A stretch of 40,052 bases of DNA from an uncultured Prevotella sp. (GTDB taxonomy: Bacteria > Bacteroidota > Bacteroidia > Bacteroidales > Bacteroidaceae), in NCBI GenBank assembly GCA_947169685.1, contig CAMVQS010000017.1:1-40052 (forward strand), given 5' to 3'. Positions 1 through 8,545 of this stretch are shown in pieces. The translations under genes and the position numbers were made by a program. Below the pieces are notes generated by a model that saw nothing but the letters and a program-made list of their open reading frames with translations, made no database searches and was not told the DNA's origin. The stretch's first letter is position 1. Every line of letters starts with the position of its first letter.

Positions 1-629
1 TTGCCGCTATGACCGCCTTCTACATGTTCCGTCTGTACTACGGTATCTTCTGGGGTACCGAAAATGTTGAGGCCCATGCGCACCACACGCCGCACGAGGC
101 ACCGCTCACCATGACCATTCCCCTCATCGTGCTCTCTGTCATCACCGTGGGTGTGGGTGTCTATACCACACTGGCTGGATTCTTAGGGTGGGGTGGTTCC
201 TTCGGCAGTTTCGTTACTGCTGACGGCAAAGACTATACCATTCACTTCGACACGCAGATTGCCGTTACATCTACGATTATTGCGCTCATCAGCATCGCTG
301 TAGCTACCTATATCTATAAAGGAGAGCAGCAGCCTATTGCCGACCGTCTCTTTAAGACGTTCCCCCGTCTGCACCGTGCTGCTTACAAGCGTTTCTATCA
401 GGACGAGATTTGGCAGTATGTTACGCATCGCATCATCTTCCGCTGTGTCAGCACGCCTATTGCATGGTTCGACCGTCACATCGTTGACGGCACGTTCAAC
501 TTCATGGCTTGGGGTGCCAACGAGGCAGGTGAAAGCTTGCGTCCTTGGCAGAGCGGTGATGTCCGTCAGTATGCCGTATGGTTCCTGACAGGTGCCGTAG
601 CGTTAACATTAATCTTACTTGCAATCTAA
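1..629 (+). CDS. nuoL: NADH-quinone oxidoreductase subunit L, C-terminal part
   Basis: This is the carboxy-terminal part of the proton-pumping antiporter-like subunit of complex I; the gene begins upstream of the window. The open frame runs from the first complete codon at 3 to a TAA at 627-629. The visible part opens with TAFYMFRLYYGIFWG, typical of the last conserved helix region of NuoL, followed by a His-rich loop, a hydrophobic segment, an amphipathic lateral-helix-like stretch around residues 110-170 and a final membrane helix ending at LILLAI. It is followed after 6 bp by nuoM and then nuoN, the usual complex I gene order. The product sits in the inner membrane and couples NADH oxidation to ion translocation. 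Family assignment is firm; what lies upstream cannot be seen. Confidence 0.93.
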   Translation, partial: AAMTAFYMFRLYYGIFWGTENVEAHAHHTPHEAPLTMTIPLIVLSVITVGVGVYTTLAGFLGWGGSFGSFVTADGKDYTIHFDTQIAVTSTIIALISIAVATYIYKGEQQPIADRLFKTFPRLHRAAYKRFYQDEIWQYVTHRIIFRCVSTPIAWFDRHIVDGTFNFMAWGANEAGESLRPWQSGDVRQYAVWFLTGAVALTLILLAI

Positions 630-635
630 AGAGTT

Positions 636-2117
636 ATGAGTATATTAACATTATTCGTAGTAATCCCCGCCCTGATGCTCCTTGGCCTTTGGCTGGCCAA
701 GAACCTCAATCAGGTGCGTGGCGTGATGGTGGCTGGCTCATCGTGCTTGCTGGCGCTGTCTGTATGGCTGACCGTTTATTTTATTCAGCAGCGTGCTGCC
801 GGTAATGTGGAACCCTTGTTGCTGGTTGACCGTCTGCCTTGGTTCAAGCCCCTTCATATTGAGTACGCTGTTGGTGTCGATGGTATTTCAGTGGTTATGC
901 TGCTACTTTCCAGCATCATTGTCTTCACTGGAACGTTTGCCTCGTGGCAACTGAAGCCTCTGACCAAGGAATACTTCCTGTGGTTCACCCTGCTCTCTAC
1001 GGGTGTGTTCGGCTTCTTCATCTGCACCGATATGTTCACCATGTTCATGTTCTACGAGGTAGCCCTCATCCCTATGTACCTTCTGATTGGTGTCTGGGGC
1101 TCTGGCAATAAGGAATATGCTGCCATGAAACTTACCCTGATGCTGATGGGTGGCTCTGCGCTGCTTATTCTGGGCATTCTGGGTATCTACTACTTTAGCG
1201 GAGCATCAACCATGAACGTACAGGATCTGGCATCTCTACACAATATTCCGGTTGAGATACAGAAAGTGCTCTTCCCCTTCATCTTCATCGGTTTTGGTGT
1301 GCTGGGAGCCCTCTTCCCGTTCCACACATGGTCACCTGACGGTCATGCATCAGCGCCTACTGCTGTGTCTATGCTCCATGCAGGTGTGCTGATGAAGCTC
1401 GGAGGCTACGGCTGTTTCCGCGTGGCAATGTACCTGCTGCCTGAGGCTGCTAATGAGCTGGCATGGATATTCCTTATCCTCACCACTATCTCCGTCGTCT
1501 ATGGAGCATTCTCGGCCTGCGTACAGACTGACCTGAAGTACATCAACGCCTACTCGTCGGTGTCGCACTGCGGACTGGTGCTCTTTGCCCTGTTGATGAT
1601 GACACGTACCAGCTGTACGGGTGCTATTCTGCAGATGCTCTCACACGGTCTGATGACAGCTCTGTTCTTTGCGCTCATCGGTATGATCTACGGACGTACT
1701 CACACCCGTGACATCCGTTATCTGGCAGGTCTGATGAAGATTATGCCGTTCCTCGCTGTAGGCTATGTCATTGCCGGTCTTGCCAACCTCGGTCTGCCTG
1801 GCTTCTCTGGATTCATCGCTGAGATGACCATCTTCGTCGGTTCGTTCGAGAATGCTGACACGTTCCATCGTGTGGCAACTATCATCGCCTGTACCTCTAT
1901 CGTCGTGACAGCAGTCTATATCCTGCGTGTTGTGGGTAAGATTCTGTATGGCGAGGTGGAGAACAAACACTATCTCGAACTCACTGATGCTACGTGGGAT
2001 GAGCGTGTGGCAGTCATCTGCCTCATTGCCTGTGTGGCCGGTCTCGGACTGTTCCCCTTGTGGGCAAGCAACGTCATCAATGATGCAGTTGGTCCCATTC
2101 TCGCAAACATCATTTAA
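636..2117 (+). CDS. nuoM: NADH-quinone oxidoreductase subunit M
   Basis: A 493-residue polytopic membrane protein of the complex I antiporter-like family (Proton_antipo_M). Recognisable pieces are FMFYEVALIPMYLLIGVWG (the conserved Glu helix), LFPFHTWSPDGHASAPTAVS (the family signature with Lys/His region) and GLANLGLPGFSGFIAE. Length is normal for NuoM. It starts at an ATG 6 bp after the nuoL stop and is followed 18 bp later by nuoN, so the three genes are one transcript. It forms part of the membrane arm that pumps protons. No frameshift or odd insertion is seen, unlike nuoN next door. Confidence 0.96.
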   Translation: MSILTLFVVIPALMLLGLWLAKNLNQVRGVMVAGSSCLLALSVWLTVYFIQQRAAGNVEPLLLVDRLPWFKPLHIEYAVGVDGISVVMLLLSSIIVFTGTFASWQLKPLTKEYFLWFTLLSTGVFGFFICTDMFTMFMFYEVALIPMYLLIGVWGSGNKEYAAMKLTLMLMGGSALLILGILGIYYFSGASTMNVQDLASLHNIPVEIQKVLFPFIFIGFGVLGALFPFHTWSPDGHASAPTAVSMLHAGVLMKLGGYGCFRVAMYLLPEAANELAWIFLILTTISVVYGAFSACVQTDLKYINAYSSVSHCGLVLFALLMMTRTSCTGAILQMLSHGLMTALFFALIGMIYGRTHTRDIRYLAGLMKIMPFLAVGYVIAGLANLGLPGFSGFIAEMTIFVGSFENADTFHRVATIIACTSIVVTAVYILRVVGKILYGEVENKHYLELTDATWDERVAVICLIACVAGLGLFPLWASNVINDAVGPILANII

Positions 2118-2120
2118 AAT

Positions 2121-2127
2121 AAGGAGG
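2121..2127 (+). promoter_or_regulatory. Strong Shine-Dalgarno for nuoN
   Basis: AAGGAGG lies 8 bases before the nuoN ATG at 2136. A near-perfect anti-16S match is uncommon in Bacteroidetes, where most genes in this window have AT-rich leaders without one. It supports the chosen start of nuoN. Confidence 0.6.
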
Positions 2128-2135
2128 TTAAAGAT

Positions 2136-3647
2136 ATGAACTATAGTCAATTTTTGCTGATGATGCCTGAGGTAACACTCGTTGCCATCCTGATCATCGT
2201 CTTTTTTGCTGACCTCCTGATGAAGGGTGAGCAGAAGGTAAAGTCGCTTGGCCTGCTGACCACGCTGCTGCTCTGCTGTCAGCTTGTACCTTGTTTCCTG
2301 GCTGAGCCAGCAGAAGCCTTTGGAGGAATGTATGCCACCAGTGAAGCCGTTAATGTAATGAAGATGATTCTGACTGCCGGCACTATCATCGTCGTGGTGA
2401 TGGCGCAGACCTGGTTAGCCCCCCTGTCGTCCCCCGAGGGGGACACAAATGTCCCTGGAGCGCTGAAAGCCTCCCCTCGGGGAGGTTTGGTGGGGGCTCC
2501 AGCCGGTGAGTTCTATACGCTGATTGTTTCAACGTTGCTGGGCATGTATATCATGATGTCAAGCGGACATTTCCTGCTGTTCTTCCTGGGACTGGAGACC
2601 GCTTCTGTTCCCATGGCCTGTCTGGCCGCTTTCGACAAGTACAAGAAACAATCGGCTGAGGCTGCTGCCAAGTATATCCTTTTGGCAACGTTCTCCAGTG
2701 GTGTCATGCTCTTTGGTATCTCGTTCATCTATGCTGCAACAGGTACAATGTACTATGACGATGTCTGTGAAAAACTGAGCCAGTCATATACCTTCTCACC
2801 ACTTATTCTGATGGGATTGGCTTTCTTCTTCAGCGGACTGGGCTTCAAGCTTTCGCTCGTGCCTTTCCACTTCTGGACGGCAGATACTTACGAGGGCGCT
2901 CCGACGCCAGTTACTGGTTATCTGAGTGTCATCTCCAAGGGTGCTGCTGCGTTGACGCTGCTCGTTGTTCTGATCAAGGCTTTCAGCCCCATGGCTCAGT
3001 ACTACCAGCCCATGCTCTGGGTGGTCATCATCCTGTCGATTACCATTGCCAACCTGTTTGCCATCCGTCAGACGGAACTCAAGCGCTTCATGGCGTTCAG
3101 CTCCATCTCGCAGGCCGGCTACATTATGTTGGCAGTTATTGGCAACAGCACTCAGCTGAGCACAGCTGCGCTGATATACTATGTCCTCGTCTATATCGTA
3201 GCCAACATGGCCGTCTTCACAGTTATCAATATTGTGGAGCATCGCGGTGGTGACACGAAGATGAGCACCTACGACGGTTTCTATCAGACCAACCCCAAGC
3301 TTGCGTTCCTCATGACGCTGGCCCTGTTCTCGTTGGCTGGTATTCCTCCGTTTGCAGGCATGTTCTCGAAGTTCTTTGTCTTCATGGCAGGTGTAGCAGG
3401 TCATGAGGCCAATCCGTTCTGGTCGTACTTCGTCGTTTTCATTGCCTTGGTGAACACGGTAGTCAGTCTTTACTACTATTTGCTGATTGTCAAGGCCATG
3501 TATATCAAGCCAACAGAAGCTCCGCTGCCTACGTTCAAGAGCGATGTCAATACGAAGGTTGCCCTTGCCCTCTGTACGGCAGGCATCCTGCTGTTTGGTA
3601 TTCTGTCGTGCATCTATGACTGGATATATGCTTCAGCCATCCTGTAA
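2136..3647 (+). CDS. nuoN: NADH-quinone oxidoreductase subunit N
   Basis: A 503-residue complex I membrane subunit of the Proton_antipo_M family and last gene of the nuo operon. Family motifs are [18 protein letters not shown], the core segment [20 protein letters not shown] and [17 protein letters not shown]. The ATG at 2136 follows a strong Shine-Dalgarno. Residues about 95-121 ([19 protein letters not shown] and following) are not family sequence. They are the translation of a GC-rich palindromic element at 2417-2498 that sits in frame between the helix ending VVVMAQTWL and the helix starting [14 protein letters not shown]. The insert would fall in an inter-helix loop, so the protein is probably still functional; that is inference. 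A terminator follows 16 bp after the stop. Confidence 0.95.
   Translation: MNYSQFLLMMPEVTLVAILIIVFFADLLMKGEQKVKSLGLLTTLLLCCQLVPCFLAEPAEAFGGMYATSEAVNVMKMILTAGTIIVVVMAQTWLAPLSSPEGDTNVPGALKASPRGGLVGAPAGEFYTLIVSTLLGMYIMMSSGHFLLFFLGLETASVPMACLAAFDKYKKQSAEAAAKYILLATFSSGVMLFGISFIYAATGTMYYDDVCEKLSQSYTFSPLILMGLAFFFSGLGFKLSLVPFHFWTADTYEGAPTPVTGYLSVISKGAAALTLLVVLIKAFSPMAQYYQPMLWVVIILSITIANLFAIRQTELKRFMAFSSISQAGYIMLAVIGNSTQLSTAALIYYVLVYIVANMAVFTVINIVEHRGGDTKMSTYDGFYQTNPKLAFLMTLALFSLAGIPPFAGMFSKFFVFMAGVAGHEANPFWSYFVVFIALVNTVVSLYYYLLIVKAMYIKPTEAPLPTFKSDVNTKVALALCTAGILLFGILSCIYDWIYASAIL
2417..2498. repeat. Palindromic GC-rich element inserted in frame in nuoN
   Basis: Outer inverted ends AGCCCCC (2417-2423) and GGGGGCT (2492-2498) enclose two perfect hairpins, GTCCCCCGAGGGGGAC (2429-2444) and CCTCCCCTCGGGGAGG (2470-2485). 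The element is read through in the nuoN frame and adds about 27 low-complexity residues. It resembles REP- or RPE-type coding palindromes in design. A comparable but different element interrupts cobT at 36612-36700. Confidence 0.75.
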
Positions 3648-3662
3648 GATAGGTATCTGATA

Positions 3663-3708
3663 TCAAAAAAAATCCACTACGCAATTTCCTCGTAGTGGAT
3701 TTTTTTTG
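3663..3708. terminator. Bidirectional terminator after nuoN
   Basis: A long hairpin with stem AATCCACTACG / CGTAGTGGATT, flanked by an A-run on the left and a T-run on the right, so it can work on both strands. It lies 16 bp after the nuoN stop. On the minus strand the degraded TnpB reading frame runs into the same sequence and stops inside it. Confidence 0.85.
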
Positions 3709-4150
3709 GTAACTTTTTAATATTGATTGCGGCGTTAACGTCCCTGTCATGATGCTCACCACATACGGGACAAACTTTTCAATATTCTATCAACATTGAG
3801 ATTCTCAAGGCAAATCGTATCAAACCTATTAACAAGGTCTGTAGTTAGCTTGTGAAGGAAATCTGTACGCATCTTCGTTCTCGCAAACCTTTGTTGCAAT
3901 AGCTTTAATCTCTTTTGATTACGTTCAGAGTACTTTGGATTACCATACTTTGTTCCGTCGGTGTCACTCCTGCACAGGTACATACCCTCCGTTTCTGTGG
4001 CCTCGTTGAGAACAGTTGTAGCCTCAGGCTGATCGCCCCTGACACTACGCTCGTCGCTGTCAGCGGCAGGTCGGTCTCCCTTCACTTTCAGCGGTATCTC
4101 CGAAGGAGGCAGACACATCTTGTCGTTGCAGGCACCGATTTCCTGACCTG
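3676..4150 (-). pseudogene. Degraded IS200/IS605-type TnpB remnant
   Basis: Read on the minus strand, 3783-3960 encodes a TnpB piece with GNPKYSERNQKRLKLLQQ, FLHKLTTDLVNRFDTI and CLENLNV, the last carrying the RuvC-II Glu. Frame is then lost. A second frame gives VCPVCGEHHDRDVNAAINI, the second zinc-ribbon CxxC plus the RuvC-III Asp, down to a stop at 3676. The stretch between RuvC-II and the first zinc-ribbon CxxC is missing, so there is an internal deletion plus a frameshift. Upstream (about 3960-4120) is a piece with SDERSVRGDQPEATTVLNEA, which looks like the tail of a TnpB rather than its middle, so the remnant may also be rearranged. RuvC-I and the N-terminal half are absent. No TnpA is seen. 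It cannot encode an active nuclease. Confidence 0.8.
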
Positions 4151-4260
4151 TGCAAATATTTCCCCTTTTCTTTTGTCGTTTGCCGGAAATAGTCTATCTT
4201 TGAGACTGTCGTCTCGAGGATACTCTCGCTCGACAAAAAATAAAAAAAATGCTTTTTTAT

Positions 4261-4291
4261 TTTGTATTTTGCTCGCTTAATCGTATCTTTG
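4261..4291 (+). promoter_or_regulatory. Promoter of the DUF2059 gene
   Basis: TTTG (4261-4264), a 19-bp spacer and TATCTTTG (4284-4291) match the Bacteroidetes housekeeping consensus TTTG-N19-21-TAnnTTTG. The ATG lies 22 bases downstream. Confidence 0.75.
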
Positions 4292-4312
4292 CAGTTAGAA
4301 CTTAAAACAATA

Positions 4313-5137
4313 ATGATGAAAACAATGAAAAAAGTATTATTTACAGTGATCCTGTTGGCCACAACCTTTGCAGCCCAGGCGCAGAACAACTACTACGACG
4401 CCATGAAGGCTTATATGAAGGCATGTCCGTCAGCACTCGTTGGCATGGATGAAAAAATGGGCGAGGCATTGAAGTTAGTGAACCAGAATCTCATTAAGGA
4501 CTACAATGGCATGACATCCGAACAGCTGGTCAACAAATACATGAAGGATCAGTTCATCGATGATATGCTTACCGAAATGATGATTCCTGTCGTTGAGAAA
4601 AACGCCACCATCGCAGAAATCAAGGAGTTGACAGCAGCTATGAGCACGCCGGCAGGAAGAACCTACCAGGAACACCAGAAGAAGCTGAACAGCCAGAATA
4701 AAGTAATTGAGGAGCTCTGCATGGAAGTGATGCAAGATATTATGGCAGGCAATTCCCCTAAGCCTGTCGCTGTTAAGAGCGGAATTCCGCAGAGTTATGT
4801 CAACCTGTATGGACAGTTTTTCAAACTATCCGAACTTCAGTCAACGATTGCTCCAATGGCCAACGCGTTCGGCGACAAGAAAGACACTCCCGAGGTTAAG
4901 AAGTTCATCAAGTTCATGGATGACAACGTACAGACCATTTATCTGAACCTGAGCTACGGCATCATGACTGCCGACGATCTGAAGTTCGGTACAAAAGTCT
5001 ATAAGACGGAAGCCTGGAAGCACATGATGAAGGCCACAACAGAGATGATGCAGGACCCACAGTCCACAGCCTTGAAGATTGTCTTGGCATATATGAGATG
5101 GCTGGAGGCACAGGGCGTGACATTGACAACGAATTGA
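4313..5137 (+). CDS. DUF2059 domain exported protein
   Basis: A 274-residue protein with a Sec signal peptide (MMKTMKKVLFTVILLATTF, cleavage near AQAQNN) and no lipobox, so probably periplasmic. The mature part is all-helical and charged. The stretch with LTEMMIPVVEKNATIAEIKE and LTAAMSTPAGRTYQEHQKK resembles the DUF2059 domain, in which a pair of helices precedes a conserved region of the type F.SP.G. A second helical block follows to the end. The start is set at 4313, just after a good promoter; 4325 (MKKVLF) is an alternative. Function is unknown. The family is common in Bacteroidetes and proteobacteria. It is transcribed alone, with a hairpin after the stop. Confidence 0.8.
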   Translation: MMKTMKKVLFTVILLATTFAAQAQNNYYDAMKAYMKACPSALVGMDEKMGEALKLVNQNLIKDYNGMTSEQLVNKYMKDQFIDDMLTEMMIPVVEKNATIAEIKELTAAMSTPAGRTYQEHQKKLNSQNKVIEELCMEVMQDIMAGNSPKPVAVKSGIPQSYVNLYGQFFKLSELQSTIAPMANAFGDKKDTPEVKKFIKFMDDNVQTIYLNLSYGIMTADDLKFGTKVYKTEAWKHMMKATTEMMQDPQSTALKIVLAYMRWLEAQGVTLTTN

Positions 5138-5168
5138 GGAAAACAGGGGGCACCCCTTATTCCGATAA

Positions 5169-5217
5169 CAACTTCCCCGCCACTCCTGAGAAACTTTGGA
5201 ATGGCGGGGAATGTTGT
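5169..5217. terminator. Hairpin between convergent genes
   Basis: An imperfect stem of about 19 bp (core TTCCCCGCCA / TGGCGGGGAA, outer ACAAC / GTTGT) lies between the DUF2059 stop (5137) and the stop of the minus-strand Mrr-like gene (5232). There is no strong T-run on either side, so it may be a weak terminator or an mRNA 3'-end stabiliser. Confidence 0.55.
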
Positions 5218-5231
5218 ATAATGATGAGTGG

Positions 5232-6134
5232 CTACTCGTTATTTCCCAAGAATGCGATGCGCTTTAGGGGTAGCATGTTCTTGTCGTCGTCAGACATCTT
5301 GTCGTAGTATTCCTGCCACATCTCTATGAATTCGTCACCATCAATCAAGCGGATGTACTCGCGGGCATTGGTGCCTGTACTCTTGGCATCGGGCGAGAAC
5401 GTGCCGCTGGTAACGAATAAGGCAATATCACCTGTACGCAATACTCCAAGCAGCGCACGGATGTCGGAAGCACCAATCGTGGCATCGGGCTTATGCTTCA
5501 CCTGTACCTTGATACGAGGTGTCTGCGCACCTAACGGGTCAACGTATGCGATGACGTCAATGCCACCGTCCTTGCCCTTGGGTGCAATGAATGGTGTGTG
5601 ATAGCCCATAGCACGTAACAATGCCGCCACCATTTCCTGGAACTGATACGGGTCCTTGGCTGCAATAAAGTCGCGAATGTCTTCACGAGCGTTCGACTCC
5701 AGCTGTTCCAGCTTTATGGAAATGACGTCGCCTGCCGGAGTATCGTCCGTAGGCTCTTCCTCGCGGTGTTCCTCCTTGGGGTTCAGACGTCGCCACTCAT
5801 GATAGGCCCTGTTTGCCAGTGTCATCACCTCCTCCGGTGTCTTTTTGAGCATAGCTTCACCCTCTGGTGTGATGTACCACGTGCCGTTCTTCTTTACGAT
5901 ATAACCTGCTTTCTGATAGTCAATGGAGTAGAACTGAAAGCTGTTCGTCCAGCGGATATACTTCATCTTTCCTGCCGGTTCCCGTTCCCAATCGGTCAAG
6001 TCAACGTTTTCGTTCACGAAAGGATAGAGATCCTTGGCTGGCATACTACCACCCCTACGACTCATTTCCTTCATTACTGCGTACAGCGTCTTTGTTGCGC
6101 AGGCTTGTGTTCTGTTGAATTTGTCTTTTGCCAT
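5232..6134 (-). CDS. Mrr-family restriction endonuclease
   Basis: A 300-residue protein with the two-part layout of Mrr. Residues about 1-100 form a winged-helix Mrr_N domain (KDLYPFVNENVDLTDWE, NSFQFYSIDYQKAGYIVKKN, GTWYITPEGEAML). A charged linker rich in E, P and T follows. The C-terminal half is a PD-(D/E)xK nuclease domain: FQEMVAALLRAMGY, then GKDGGIDVIAY with the catalytic Asp, then KVQVKHK giving the Q-x-K variant usual in Mrr enzymes, and ALFVTSGTFSPDA. Members cut modified DNA (type IV) or act in restriction-modification systems. It lies 25 bp after the SacI-family endonuclease gene on the same strand, so the two are probably co-transcribed. Target specificity cannot be read from sequence. 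Confidence 0.85.
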   Translation of the reverse strand: MAKDKFNRTQACATKTLYAVMKEMSRRGGSMPAKDLYPFVNENVDLTDWEREPAGKMKYIRWTNSFQFYSIDYQKAGYIVKKNGTWYITPEGEAMLKKTPEEVMTLANRAYHEWRRLNPKEEHREEEPTDDTPAGDVISIKLEQLESNAREDIRDFIAAKDPYQFQEMVAALLRAMGYHTPFIAPKGKDGGIDVIAYVDPLGAQTPRIKVQVKHKPDATIGASDIRALLGVLRTGDIALFVTSGTFSPDAKSTGTNAREYIRLIDGDEFIEMWQEYYDKMSDDDKNMLPLKRIAFLGNNE

Positions 6135-6159
6135 AGTTTAATATGTTATACGTCTTAGA

Positions 6160-7251
6160 TTATTCCTGTGCTGCGACCCTTAAAGCGAGGAAAGCATCTT
6201 TCAGAGCTTGTGACACAGAACTTGTCGGCTCTTTAAGAACAAGCTCTTGGTAGTTGTCAAGGAATTGAATGCGACGGCGATGGAAGAAATGGAGGAAATG
6301 GCGTAGGAAGCCTATACAATCAAGTACGACAACCTCCGTTCCCATTTCGCGATATAGACTCTTTGCAAATTCGTCCACTTCGCGGTCAATTGGATCTGTG
6401 GTAATAAAAATATAGTTGTCAATGCGCGAACCATGCTTGCCCATCTTCTCTATACTCTTTTCTATGTCGGTTTTAAGTACAGCCTTGCTCTTCATTTCGT
6501 AGCAAGTGATTGTGTTTTCCTCTGTTAAGAGTGTAATCTCGACATCGCCTAATGCCCCAGTTTGACGGTCTGCAGCTTGATGGGAAAGCAATTCTTTTGC
6601 CTGTTCTCCTATCAGATCTTTTACAGAAGCATAGGCTGCGGCTACAACCAGTACGGGCAGACGGCTTGAGTTTTTGCAATTGATGTGTTGCACAATGAGA
6701 TTGACAATTTCCTCAGAAGAAAGCATTGTAATCTCACTTCCTGCTTTTATCTTTGCTAACTGTTCTTGAAGTCTCTGCTCATTTTCTGCCTTTATGATTA
6801 TCAAATTACGGATGATTTCAAGTAGCACAGCCTCCGCCTTTTGAGGGTAAAGCTCAACATATGCGACGACATCCATCATCCAATAATAAGGCTCAGGAGG
6901 TCGGCTCGTAGCAAACATTTCGCGAGCGAGAGGACGATCAATCTTTCTGAACGATGGAGTGAGGAATGCTGTTGTAGCATTGCAAGGCAACTGATATTTG
7001 AGCACATATGGTTCAACTATTCGCTCATCATAGCCTCTGCCCTCGTATGCATCATCTCCACCAAGTGCACTAATAGGCTTATATAGATTGATGGAAGGTT
7101 TTTCGATTTTGGCAACCATACCAGACATCAAATATCTGATAGGTGCTTTGTTTTGATTACGACAGATATCATGTATCGGCTTCTCTATGCGTGCCTCTAC
7201 AAAACTATTCTTCCGCTTGGCGGCTTTTTTGTGAAGTTTCTCGAAATCCAT
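6160..7251 (-). CDS. SacI-family type II restriction endonuclease
   Basis: A 363-residue protein that I place in the SacI restriction endonuclease family. The conserved pieces are APIRYLMSGMVAKIEKPSIN, GGDDAYEGRGYDERIVEPYV, LPCNATTAFLTPSFR and SSRLPVLVVAAAYASVKDLI, followed by QTGALGDVEITLL and TCYEMKSKAV. The last two give D and E-x-K of a PD-(D/E)xK site. SacI itself cuts GAGCTC. The start is set at 7251 (MDFEKLHKKAAKRK). The open frame extends further upstream, but that part crosses the divergent promoters and has no family sequence. The cognate methyltransferase is divergent, 95 bp away. Family call is by recognition; the specificity is inference. Confidence 0.82.
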   Translation of the reverse strand: MDFEKLHKKAAKRKNSFVEARIEKPIHDICRNQNKAPIRYLMSGMVAKIEKPSINLYKPISALGGDDAYEGRGYDERIVEPYVLKYQLPCNATTAFLTPSFRKIDRPLAREMFATSRPPEPYYWMMDVVAYVELYPQKAEAVLLEIIRNLIIIKAENEQRLQEQLAKIKAGSEITMLSSEEIVNLIVQHINCKNSSRLPVLVVAAAYASVKDLIGEQAKELLSHQAADRQTGALGDVEITLLTEENTITCYEMKSKAVLKTDIEKSIEKMGKHGSRIDNYIFITTDPIDREVDEFAKSLYREMGTEVVVLDCIGFLRHFLHFFHRRRIQFLDNYQELVLKEPTSSVSQALKDAFLALRVAAQE

Positions 7252-7270
7252 AATGATGACAATTTGACCG

Positions 7271-7278
7271 CAAAAATA
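7271..7278 (-). promoter_or_regulatory. Probable -7 element for the endonuclease operon
   Basis: On the minus strand the sequence reads TATTTTTG, fitting TAnnTTTG, 20 bp upstream of the endonuclease ATG. No clear TTTG is seen at -33, which may mean a weak or regulated promoter. Confidence 0.45.
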
Positions 7279-7320
7279 CAAAAAAGAAATGAAAAACACT
7301 ATTAATCCAGAAATTATTTG

Positions 7321-7328
7321 TAACTTTG
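7321..7328 (+). promoter_or_regulatory. Probable -7 element for the methyltransferase
   Basis: TAACTTTG fits TAnnTTTG and lies 18 bp before the ATG at 7347. A possible in-frame TTG start at 7326 falls inside this box, so it is not used as the start. No good -33 TTTG is present. The two divergent -7 boxes are only about 43 bp apart, so endonuclease and methyltransferase expression may be coupled. Confidence 0.5.
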
Positions 7329-7346
7329 CACCGAAATTCATCCAAT

Positions 7347-8453
7347 ATGCTGCAGGTAGACAACGAAAAAGACATTCGTACCGTATCGGTTTTTTCTGGT
7401 GCAGGTGGCCTGGACATCGGCGCAATCAAGGCCGGTGCCAATGTGATATGGGCCAATGACATGATGAAGGAAGCCTGCCAGACTTATCGGGTGAATATTG
7501 GAAACCACATCGTTTGTGGTGATATCAACGAAAAGATGAAGGAACTGGACGGTCTAAGCGATATTTCGTTGGTAATTGGCGGCCCCCCTTGCCAAGGGTT
7601 TTCAGTAGCAGGTAAGATGGATGCTAATGACAAACGTAGCCAACTTATTTGGAGTTACTTATCAGTATTGGCTATGCTGAAACCTCGAGCCTTTGTTATG
7701 GAAAACGTTAAGGCACTTGGAACACTACAAAAATGGGAAGGTACACGTAACCTCCTTATTAAGGCTATGCGAGATCTTGGTTACTCTGTGAATTTTATGG
7801 TGCTAAACGCAAAGGATTTCGATGTTCCCCAAGCTCGTGAGCGCATCTTTGTTATTGGTTTCCGTGGAGATGCAAATCTTGTTCCTGACCTCCAGCGTAT
7901 GATAAAGCCTTATCGCAAAACTGCTAAAACTGTGCGTGAGGTACTATTATCTCTCGACAAAGCTGGAACGGGGAACAATCAAGATATATGTCGTGCTAAA
8001 ATCACTTTAGCTCACAATCCTGTCCTTCGTAAGACTCCATACGCAGGTATGATATTTAATGGTCTTGGACGTCCACTACGCCTTGATAGCTATTCAGCAA
8101 CATTACCCGCCTCTATGGGGGGGAATAAGACCCCCATCATTGACGAGCAGGAACTCTACGAAGGAGCAAAGCCCTGGGTAGAAACATATTTTGAGAATCT
8201 GACTCAGAATCCTTCCGCTCCTAATACTACAGATATTCCTTCTTTCCTCCGTCGAATAACTGTAGCAGAAGCTGCCCTCATCCAAACATTTCCTCGCGGT
8301 TATCAATTCCAAGGTTCACAGTCGATGAAATATACACAGATAGGTAATGCAGTCCCTTGCAACATGGCAAAAGCTGTAGTTCAAATGGTTATTGATGTTC
8401 TGAGAGAGAAGAATCATTTAATTTATTGTGACCAGCAACTATCGTTTGCTTAA
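7347..8453 (+). CDS. DNA (cytosine-5-)-methyltransferase
   Basis: A 368-residue C5-cytosine methyltransferase with the canonical motifs in order: motif I FSGAGGLDIGAIKAG (SAM binding), motif IV GGPPCQGFSVAG with the catalytic Cys, motif VI ENVKAL, motif VIII QARERIFVIGF, the target-recognition region between about 190 and 300, and motif X IGNAVPCNMAKAV. All catalytic motifs are intact. It is divergent from the SacI-family endonuclease and is most simply its protective partner. The window itself contains several GAGCTC sites (for example 13530, 22081, 39605), so protection would be needed if the endonuclease cuts GAGCTC. A hairpin terminator follows. Confidence 0.95.
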   Translation: MLQVDNEKDIRTVSVFSGAGGLDIGAIKAGANVIWANDMMKEACQTYRVNIGNHIVCGDINEKMKELDGLSDISLVIGGPPCQGFSVAGKMDANDKRSQLIWSYLSVLAMLKPRAFVMENVKALGTLQKWEGTRNLLIKAMRDLGYSVNFMVLNAKDFDVPQARERIFVIGFRGDANLVPDLQRMIKPYRKTAKTVREVLLSLDKAGTGNNQDICRAKITLAHNPVLRKTPYAGMIFNGLGRPLRLDSYSATLPASMGGNKTPIIDEQELYEGAKPWVETYFENLTQNPSAPNTTDIPSFLRRITVAEAALIQTFPRGYQFQGSQSMKYTQIGNAVPCNMAKAVVQMVIDVLREKNHLIYCDQQLSFA

Positions 8454-8476
8454 AATACATAGAATAAAAATATAAT

Positions 8477-8502
8477 GAGCCATCACAAAAATGTGGTGGC
8501 TC
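8477..8502. terminator. Hairpin terminator between methyltransferase and regulator
   Basis: Stem GAGCCATCAC / GTGGTGGCTC with an AAAAAT loop, followed by TGTTGTTT on the plus strand. It lies between the convergent methyltransferase (stop 8453) and the minus-strand HTH gene (stop 8546). Confidence 0.7.
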
Positions 8503-8545
8503 TGTTGTTTAATTAATGATGCGAAGTGGGAGTTTTCCCAGTTTT

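Noticed and set aside
7326..7346. TTG start for the methyltransferase
   Set aside because: The TTG lies inside the TAACTTTG -7 element and would not be in the transcript.
7252..7425. N-terminal extension of the SacI-family endonuclease
   Set aside because: The open frame continues, but it crosses both divergent -7 boxes and part of the methyltransferase gene and has no family sequence. The ATG at 7251 gives the expected length.
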